From the NCBI RefSeq assembly GCF_900103645.1, contig NZ_FNHP01000004.1, positions 1 to 64,000 on the forward strand: 64,000 nucleotides of DNA, in the 5' to 3' direction. The translations under genes were made by a program, and so were the position numbers. The stretch is from Oryzisolibacter propanilivorax. GTDB lineage: Bacteria > Pseudomonadota > Gammaproteobacteria > Burkholderiales > Burkholderiaceae_C. The notes under the pieces are model-generated. The model was not told the DNA's origin and searched no databases. It saw only the letters and a list, made by a program, of their open reading frames with translations. Positions 58,349 through 64,000 of the stretch are shown in pieces (the stretch's first letter is position 1; every line of letters begins with the position of its first letter).

Positions 58349-59974
58349 GTGTCCTACGCTTCCGAAACGCGGCGCCGCCGCACCTTTGCCATCATCTCCC
58401 ACCCCGACGCGGGCAAGACCACGCTGACGGAAAAGCTGCTGCTGTTCTCCGGCGCCATCCAGATCGCCGGCGCCGTCAAGGGCCGCAAGGCCAGCCGGCA
58501 TGCCACGTCCGACTGGATGGAGATCGAGAAGCAGCGCGGCATCTCGGTGGCCTCGTCGGTGATGCAGATGAGCTACCGCGACCATGTGGTGAACCTGCTG
58601 GACACGCCGGGCCACAAGGATTTCTCCGAGGACACCTACCGCGTGCTCACCGCCGTCGATTCGGCGCTGATGGTCATCGACGCCGCCAACGGCGTGGAAA
58701 CCCAGACGCGCCGCCTGATCGAGGTCTGCCGCCAGCGCGACACGCCCATCATCACCTTCGTCAACAAGATGGACCGCGAGGTACGCGACCCGCTGGACAT
58801 CCTGGACGAGGTCGAGCGCGAACTCGGCATGCCCTGCTGCCCGATGACCTGGCCGGTGGGCCAGGGCAAGCAGTTCGGCGGCATCATCGACCTGCGCACG
58901 CAGAGCATGACCGTGTTCCAGGCCGGCAGCGACAAGCGGCCGGAGGATTTCGAGGTCATTCCCTTGAGCCAAGCCGACCGGCTGCGCGCGCGCTTCGGCA
59001 AGACCTTCGACGACGCGCTGGAGAGCATGGAACTGGCCGTCGGTGCGTCGGCCGAGTGGAGCCACGCGCAATTTCTGGCCGCCAAGCTCACGCCGGTGTT
59101 CTTCGGCTCGGGCGTGAACAACTTCGGTGTGATGGAAGTGCTCAACGCGGTGGTGGACATGTCGCCTCCGCCCGGCCCACGCGTAGCCTACGTGGAAGTC
59201 AACCGCCAGCGCGAGGAGCGCCTGGTGCGCCCCGAAGACCCGGGCTTCGCCGGCGTGGTCTTCAAGGTGCAGGCCAACATGGACGCCAACCACCGCGACC
59301 GCATCGCCTTCGTGCGCGTGGCCTCGGGCAAGTACACGCCGGGCATGAAGATGCGCGTGCAGCGCACGGCCAAGGAGCTGCGCCCGACCAGCGTCGTGAC
59401 CTTCATGAGCCAGCGCCGCGAGGCGGTGGAAGAAGCCTATGCCGGCGACATCATCGGCTTCACCATCCACGGCGGCGTGCAGCTGGGCGACAGCATCAGC
59501 GACGGCCCAGCACTGCAATTCACCGGCCTGCCATTCTTCGCGCCCGAGCTGTTCATGACGGTGGTGCTGAAGAACCCGCTGCGCTCCAAGCAGCTGCAAC
59601 AGGGCCTGATGGAGCTGGGCGAGGAAGGCGCCATTCAGGTCTTCAAGCCTGATGCCGGCGGCAACATGCTGCTGGGCGCCGTCGGCCAGCTGCAATTCGA
59701 GGTGGTGCAGCACCGCCTGAAGACCGAATACGACTGCGACATCCGGCTGGAAAGCTGCCAGTACACGGGAGCGCGCTGGATCACCGCTGACACGCCAGCC
59801 GAGCTGCGCGAGTTCGAGAACGCCTACCCGCTGCGCCTGGCGCACGACGCGGCTGACACGCTGGCGTTCCTGTGCACGTCCCCCTATGACGTGCGGCTGG
59901 CGCAGGAGCGGTTTCCGAAGATTCACTTTCATCCGCTGCGCGAGCATGCGGGGCTGGCGTTGCAGAGTTCTTGA
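58349..59974 (+). CDS. prfC: Peptide chain release factor 3
   Basis: A 541-residue translational GTPase that recycles RF1/RF2. G1 ISHPDAGKTTLTEKLL, G2 SVASSVMQM region, G3 DTPGHKDFSEDTYR, G4 VNKMDRE and the RF3-specific domains up to FLCTSPYDVRLAQERFPKIHF are complete. It starts with GTG at 58349, as conserved residues begin there (SYASETRRRRTFAIISHPDAG). The next gene (SMR-like) follows after 34 bp on the same strand. Confidence 0.96.
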   Translation: MSYASETRRRRTFAIISHPDAGKTTLTEKLLLFSGAIQIAGAVKGRKASRHATSDWMEIEKQRGISVASSVMQMSYRDHVVNLLDTPGHKDFSEDTYRVLTAVDSALMVIDAANGVETQTRRLIEVCRQRDTPIITFVNKMDREVRDPLDILDEVERELGMPCCPMTWPVGQGKQFGGIIDLRTQSMTVFQAGSDKRPEDFEVIPLSQADRLRARFGKTFDDALESMELAVGASAEWSHAQFLAAKLTPVFFGSGVNNFGVMEVLNAVVDMSPPPGPRVAYVEVNRQREERLVRPEDPGFAGVVFKVQANMDANHRDRIAFVRVASGKYTPGMKMRVQRTAKELRPTSVVTFMSQRREAVEEAYAGDIIGFTIHGGVQLGDSISDGPALQFTGLPFFAPELFMTVVLKNPLRSKQLQQGLMELGEEGAIQVFKPDAGGNMLLGAVGQLQFEVVQHRLKTEYDCDIRLESCQYTGARWITADTPAELREFENAYPLRLAHDAADTLAFLCTSPYDVRLAQERFPKIHFHPLREHAGLALQSS

Positions 59975-60008
59975 CGATTTGGCGCCCTCAACCCTGAACC
60001 GTTCGAAC

Positions 60009-60359
60009 ATGACAGCCTTCGTCACCTCCATCACCATTCTGTGCGTCCTGGGTATCTCGCTGGGACAGATCCTGTTCAAGAAGGCTGCCGGCGCCATCAC
60101 CGATGCCACGCAGTGGCAGCACTGGGTGTTCAACGGCTGGCTGATGGCGGCCCTGGTGCTGTACGGCATCACCACTTTGGTCTGGATCTGGGTGCTGCGG
60201 CACGCGCCGCTGCATCTTGCCTACCCTTTCATGGCACTGGCATTTCTGATCGTGCCCTGCCTGGGCTGGCTGTTCCTGGGCGAGACGCTGCGCTGGCCTA
60301 CGCTGGCCGGCGGCCTGCTGATCCTACTGGGCATTGCCCTGGCCGCGCGCTCTGGCTGA
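60009..60359 (+). CDS. SMR/EamA-like small membrane protein (ArnE/F-like)
   Basis: A 116-residue protein of four membrane helices. ILCVLGISLGQILFKKAAGAI, WIWVLRHAPLHLAYPFMALAFLIVP and the end GGLLILLGIALAAR resemble the ArnE/ArnF and SMR-type half-transporters that flip polyprenyl-phosphate sugars. Followed directly by a DUF2142 gene, a GT2 and an acyltransferase, it probably moves a lipid-linked sugar in a surface-glycan pathway (inference). Confidence 0.82.
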   Translation: MTAFVTSITILCVLGISLGQILFKKAAGAITDATQWQHWVFNGWLMAALVLYGITTLVWIWVLRHAPLHLAYPFMALAFLIVPCLGWLFLGETLRWPTLAGGLLILLGIALAARSG

Positions 60360-60371
60360 GTGGTTTTGAAC

Positions 60372-61793
60372 ATGCCACAGCTTTTGCATACGCGCCGCGG
60401 TCTGCTGACCTGGATCGGCCTGTTCTGGGCAGTGTTGTACCTGTCCACCCAGATCAGTCCCCCTTTTGCTTCCCCTGACGAAACCTCTCACCTGTACCGC
60501 GCCGCCATGATCGCCGAGGGCCAGTGGCTGCTCGAACCGCAGCCGCCGTCCGATGCAGTGCCTACGGCAGGCTCTGGCGGCTGGGTCGATGAGTACTGGC
60601 TGCTGGCCGGCAACGCCCTGACGGGCTGGATCGCCCCGCAGCAGACAATCGACCAGCGCACGCCGGCGTCGCTGCACGAGGTGCGACAGCTGGGTGAAAA
60701 GCTGGGATGGAAGCATGAACTGGCCTTCGCGCCCGCATCCGGCACCGGCTACTACAACCCACTCATTTACCTGCCCCAGGCAACCGCTCTCTGGATCGGC
60801 AAGCACACCGGGCTTTCAGTGATCCGCAGCCATGACCTGGCGCGGGCGCTGACCAGCCTGGGCTGCCTGATGCTGGTCGTGCTGGCACTGCGCCTTGCGA
60901 CCTTCCCGCCGGTGGCGCTGGGCCTGTTGGCCACGCCCATGGCACTGTTTCAATGGTTTTCGCCCACCATCGATGGCCTGACCATGGGGCTGACGCTATA
61001 TGCCCTGGCGTTGTTCTTTGCCGAATTTTCTCGCGAAGGCCGCAGCCTTGGCCGGATGGCACTGCTGGGCGTCTGCGTGGTACTGATCATCACCACCCGC
61101 GTCCATTTGGCACCCCTGCTGGGCCTGCCGCTGTACCTGGCATGGAAGAAGCGCGCGCTTTCCGGGTGGGTGGTGTTCGGTTGCGCCTTGGCCGCAGGGT
61201 TGCTGTGGAACGCCTTCGCCCTGCACAGCACCATCGACACCCGCATCCCGCGCAGTCATAGCACGAGCGAGATCATCGTGCTGTACCTGCAGCATCCCGA
61301 TGAGTTCGCGCGTACCATCTGGCGCACCGTCACGCATTCCACGTTGCAGCTGTTCTATGTGCGCTCACTGGTCGGGACGCTGGGCTGGCTGGACGCGCCC
61401 ATCAGCGATACGCAACTGGTGCTGGTGTATGCAGCCCTTGGATTGCTACTGCTGTTGTCCTGCCGCCAGTTCGTCGCAGCGAAATACCCCGCCCCGGGAG
61501 TGCGCCTGCTGCTGCTGGCCATTGCCCTGAGCTCGCTGCTGATCACCTTCGCTGCACTTGCCGCCACCTGGAACGACTATCCTGCGCCGATCATCACCGG
61601 CCTGCAGGGGCGCTATTTCATCCTGCCGCTGTTCATCGCGGCTTGTGCACTGTGGCAGGGGCCGCGCAATGCCGCAGTGCCCTCTCCTGTCACCGGCAGC
61701 CAGAAGCAACCCTACCGGTCCGCAGCACTATGGCTGCTGCTGCTTGGCGGCTCTGCGGCCATCACCGGCATGACCCTGGCCGCCAAGTATTGA
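60372..61793 (+). CDS. DUF2142 polytopic membrane protein
   Basis: A 473-residue membrane protein with about eleven hydrophobic segments. The start LFWAVLYLSTQISPPFASPDETSHLYRAAMI carries the P-D-E-x-x-H motif of DUF2142 proteins, whose large loop before TM2 and C-terminal helices recall GT-C glycosyltransferases. It may transfer a sugar from a polyprenyl-phosphate donor. GTG at 60360 is an alternative start. It follows the SMR-like gene by 12 bp. Confidence 0.82.
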   Translation: MPQLLHTRRGLLTWIGLFWAVLYLSTQISPPFASPDETSHLYRAAMIAEGQWLLEPQPPSDAVPTAGSGGWVDEYWLLAGNALTGWIAPQQTIDQRTPASLHEVRQLGEKLGWKHELAFAPASGTGYYNPLIYLPQATALWIGKHTGLSVIRSHDLARALTSLGCLMLVVLALRLATFPPVALGLLATPMALFQWFSPTIDGLTMGLTLYALALFFAEFSREGRSLGRMALLGVCVVLIITTRVHLAPLLGLPLYLAWKKRALSGWVVFGCALAAGLLWNAFALHSTIDTRIPRSHSTSEIIVLYLQHPDEFARTIWRTVTHSTLQLFYVRSLVGTLGWLDAPISDTQLVLVYAALGLLLLLSCRQFVAAKYPAPGVRLLLLAIALSSLLITFAALAATWNDYPAPIITGLQGRYFILPLFIAACALWQGPRNAAVPSPVTGSQKQPYRSAALWLLLLGGSAAITGMTLAAKY

Positions 61794-61811
61794 AGAACGA
61801 TTGTTGCCCCG

Positions 61812-62804
61812 ATGAAAATCGCCGTCGCCATACCCTGCTACAAGGTCACCCAGCATGTGCTGGGTGTCATCGAGGCCATAGGCCCAGAGGTGCATACCAT
61901 CTACGCCGTGGATGACGCCTGCCCCGAAGGCAGCGGAGCCTTCATCGAGGAGCACAACCGCGATCCGCGCGTGCAGGTGCTGTACAACCCGCAGAACCTC
62001 GGCGTGGGCGGGGCTGTCGCCACCGCCTACCAGGCAGCGCTGGACGATGACATGGACATCGTCGTGAAGATCGATGGCGACGGGCAGATGGATCCAGCAC
62101 TGCTGCCGCTGTTCACGCACGCCCTGGTCCGCGGCCAGGCCGACTACACCAAGGGCAACCGCTTCTATCGCCCGGAGTCGCTTCAGGGCATGCCGCCGGT
62201 CAGGCTGTTCGGCAACGCCGCGCTGTCCTTCATGACCAAGTTCAGCTGCGGCTACTGGAACTGCATGGACCCGACCAACGGCTATACCGCGATCCGCACC
62301 GCGGTGTTGAAGCAGCTGCCTCTGGCCAAGCTGGAAAAGCGCTACTTCTTCGAGACCGACATGCTGTACCACCTGAGCACCATCCGCGCCGTGGTGCGCG
62401 ACGTGCCCATGGACGCGGTCTATGCCGATGAAGAATCCAACCTCAAGGTCTCCAAGGTGCTGCCCGAGTTCCTGCGCAAGCACGCCAGCCGCCTGGGCCG
62501 CCGCTACGCCTACCTGTATCTGCTGCGTGACTTCAACATCGGCAGCCTCTACAGCATCCTGGGCTTGTTGCTGTGCTTCACGGGATTGCTGTTCGGAGGC
62601 GCGCACTGGCTGCACAGCATCCGCACCGGCCAGCCAGCGACCAGCGGCACGGTGATGATGGCCGCGTTGCCGTTGATCATCGGCATCCAGTTCCTGATCG
62701 CATTCCTGCACCACGATGTGAGCAGCGTCCCGACTCAGCCACTGAGCGACGAATTGCAGGATGTGGAGCAGCACCAGCACACCAGCCCCAGGGTTGTGTC
62801 ATGA
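61812..62804 (+). CDS. Family 2 glycosyltransferase, dolichyl/polyprenyl-phosphate sugar type
   Basis: A 330-residue GT2: MKIAVAIPCYKVTQHVLGVIE, DDACPEGSGAFIEE, VVKIDGDGQMDPALLP with the D-x-D motif near residue 95, then CMDPTNGYTAIR. Two C-terminal membrane helices (ILGLLLCFTGLLFGGAHWL, GTVMMAALPLIIGIQFLIAFLHH) anchor it. The type makes polyprenyl-phosphate sugars, supplying the DUF2142 enzyme. Its stop overlaps the acyltransferase start (ATGA, 62801-62804). Confidence 0.88.
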   Translation: MKIAVAIPCYKVTQHVLGVIEAIGPEVHTIYAVDDACPEGSGAFIEEHNRDPRVQVLYNPQNLGVGGAVATAYQAALDDDMDIVVKIDGDGQMDPALLPLFTHALVRGQADYTKGNRFYRPESLQGMPPVRLFGNAALSFMTKFSCGYWNCMDPTNGYTAIRTAVLKQLPLAKLEKRYFFETDMLYHLSTIRAVVRDVPMDAVYADEESNLKVSKVLPEFLRKHASRLGRRYAYLYLLRDFNIGSLYSILGLLLCFTGLLFGGAHWLHSIRTGQPATSGTVMMAALPLIIGIQFLIAFLHHDVSSVPTQPLSDELQDVEQHQHTSPRVVS

Positions 62805-63991
62805 GCGCAGCCATGTCTTCTTCCTCGCACTCTTCTGGTCGTCGCAACTACGGGCTGGATGTGCTGCGCACCTGGGCCGTGCTGATGGTCCTGATGGCCC
62901 ACGGCAGCGCGTTTTTCTTTGCCCATCTGCCGCAGCATCGCCGCCTGCTCGACGTGCTGGGCTGGCTGGGCTTCATCGGCGTGGAACTGTTCTTTGCGCT
63001 GTCGGGGTTCCTGATCGGCGGCATCCTGCTGCGCACCGGTGCCGAGCTCAAACACCTTCCGGGGATCTATGGTTTCTGGCGCAAGCGTTGGTACCGGACG
63101 CTGCCCAACTACTACGTCTATCTGCTGCTGCACATCGTTTTCCTCTACGCACTGGCGGATTTTGGTGGCGCCCTGGCCGAGCAATGGCGCTACTTCTTCT
63201 TCTTGCAAGGCTTTGCCTGGATGCATCCCGGCTTCTTCGCCGAGGCCTGGAGCCTGGCGATCGAGGAGTGGTTCTACCTGCTCACGCCGCTCGCCCTGGC
63301 ACTGCTGCTGCGCCTGGGCGCCAGCGTGCGCACGGCGTTTGTCGTGGTATCGGTGGTTTTCATCCTGGCGCCGGTGAGCCTGCGGTGGATGATCTCCACA
63401 TGGCATCCGGAAATCAGCCTGGACGTGCACCGCAAGACAGTGATTCTGCGACTGGACGGCATCATGTACGGTGTGCTGGCCGCCATGCTCTTTCACTATT
63501 TGCCAGCGTTGTTCAAGAAGCTTCGCTTCGCGCTGCTGGCGCTGGCCGCGTTGATCCTCTTCGGCATGTTCGACCAGCAATTCTCCGGCCATATCGACAT
63601 CACCCGCAGCCGGCTGTTCAATACCGGCTTTTTGGCTGGCGCGCCCCTGGCCGGTGCAGCCCTCATTCCTTTCTTCTTTTATCTGCGCGAGTTCTTCCAG
63701 CCGGCGGTGAAGTTCCACTACCTGACGGCCCGGCTTTCCTACTCGCTGTACCTGTGCAACCTGCTGGTGCTGGGCTACATGGTCCGGCACATCAACCCGG
63801 CCGCTCCGCTGGACGGCAGGGGTGCACTGATGATGATGTCGTTCTTCATTCTGGTCTGCTATGGAGTGGCCCATCTGAGCTACCAGTGGATAGAAAAACC
63901 AGGGTTGGCGCTGCGCGACCGGCTGCCGCGCAAGCGCGCACGACAGGCCCACGGCATTGAAAACCCGGTACAAGCCGCCTCCAGTGGCTGA
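62801..63991 (+). CDS. Acyltransferase-3 family membrane protein
   Basis: A 396-residue Acyl_transf_3 protein with about ten membrane helices. RRNYGLDVLRTWAVLMVLMAHG holds the conserved R...His active-site pair, GFIGVELFFALSGFLIGGIL is motif two and EAWSLAIEEWFYLLTPL motif three. Such proteins O-acetylate sugars on polysaccharides or lipids. The C-terminus reaches FIEK-like WIEKPGLALRDRL and a basic tail. It ends the glycan cassette; only nine bases remain after the stop. Confidence 0.88.
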   Translation: MSAAMSSSSHSSGRRNYGLDVLRTWAVLMVLMAHGSAFFFAHLPQHRRLLDVLGWLGFIGVELFFALSGFLIGGILLRTGAELKHLPGIYGFWRKRWYRTLPNYYVYLLLHIVFLYALADFGGALAEQWRYFFFLQGFAWMHPGFFAEAWSLAIEEWFYLLTPLALALLLRLGASVRTAFVVVSVVFILAPVSLRWMISTWHPEISLDVHRKTVILRLDGIMYGVLAAMLFHYLPALFKKLRFALLALAALILFGMFDQQFSGHIDITRSRLFNTGFLAGAPLAGAALIPFFFYLREFFQPAVKFHYLTARLSYSLYLCNLLVLGYMVRHINPAAPLDGRGALMMMSFFILVCYGVAHLSYQWIEKPGLALRDRLPRKRARQAHGIENPVQAASSG

Positions 63992-64000
63992 ACCGGCACA

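Overview
The window looks like a chromosome segment of a high-GC betaproteobacterium, most likely family Comamonadaceae (Acidovorax/Alicycliphilus-like). This rests on the GC-rich codon use, a Bug-type (TctC) solute receptor, a two-gene cyanophycin synthetase locus with its ABC transporter and DUF1854 partner, a DUF2917 gene, a SAH riboswitch before ahcY, and a dispersed ~60-bp repeat occurring at least eight times. Genus assignment is inference.

Layout. 1-162: right end of an IS3-family element. 212-11084 (minus): a LysR regulator followed by a compact nine-gene catabolic operon: acyl-CoA dehydrogenase-like protein, aldehyde dehydrogenase, two-subunit acid-CoA ligase, ThDP enzyme, Bug receptor, enone-reductase-like SDR, TIM-barrel isomerase and carboxymuconolactone decarboxylase-like protein. 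Its substrate is unknown, and the acyl-CoA dehydrogenase lacks the usual catalytic glutamate. 11313-14280: lone gspF, a cytosolic 5'-nucleotidase and a hypothetical gene. 14479-22916: cyanophycin locus (ABC exporter with zinc-ribbon motif plus DUF1854, divergent from cphA'-cphA-creA). 22947-26691: LysR/YeiH pair and an acyl-CoA ligase.

27019-33564: signalling block. A small response regulator faces a four-gene operon: CHASE3-GAF hybrid kinase with three receivers, CheR, CheB and a receiver-kinase. 33660-34105: two overlapping small genes, one encoding a 56-residue proline-rich protein. 34246-37322: coupled cassette of glycosyltransferase, acyl-CoA-dehydrogenase-like protein, PIG-L deacetylase and NodS-like methyltransferase. 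37491-45123: corA, glmS, an Lrp/AsnC regulator, cbpA-cbpM, a histidine kinase and glmU. 45232-54267: DUF2917/LysR, tyrS, an M23 peptidase, anmK, erpA, rplM-rpsI, rlmJ and rlpA. 54305-57815: metF, tlyA and ahcY with its SAH riboswitch. 58349-63991: prfC, then a surface-glycan cassette (SMR-like protein, DUF2142 protein, GT2, acyltransferase-3).

Most of the right 50 kb is ordinary core genome. The least explained parts are the 9-10 kb catabolic operon, the cyanophycin-associated transporter pair, the GT/PIG-L/NodS-like cassette, and the repeat family, copies of which lie inside glmU and anmK coding sequence. No tRNA, rRNA or CRISPR array was seen.
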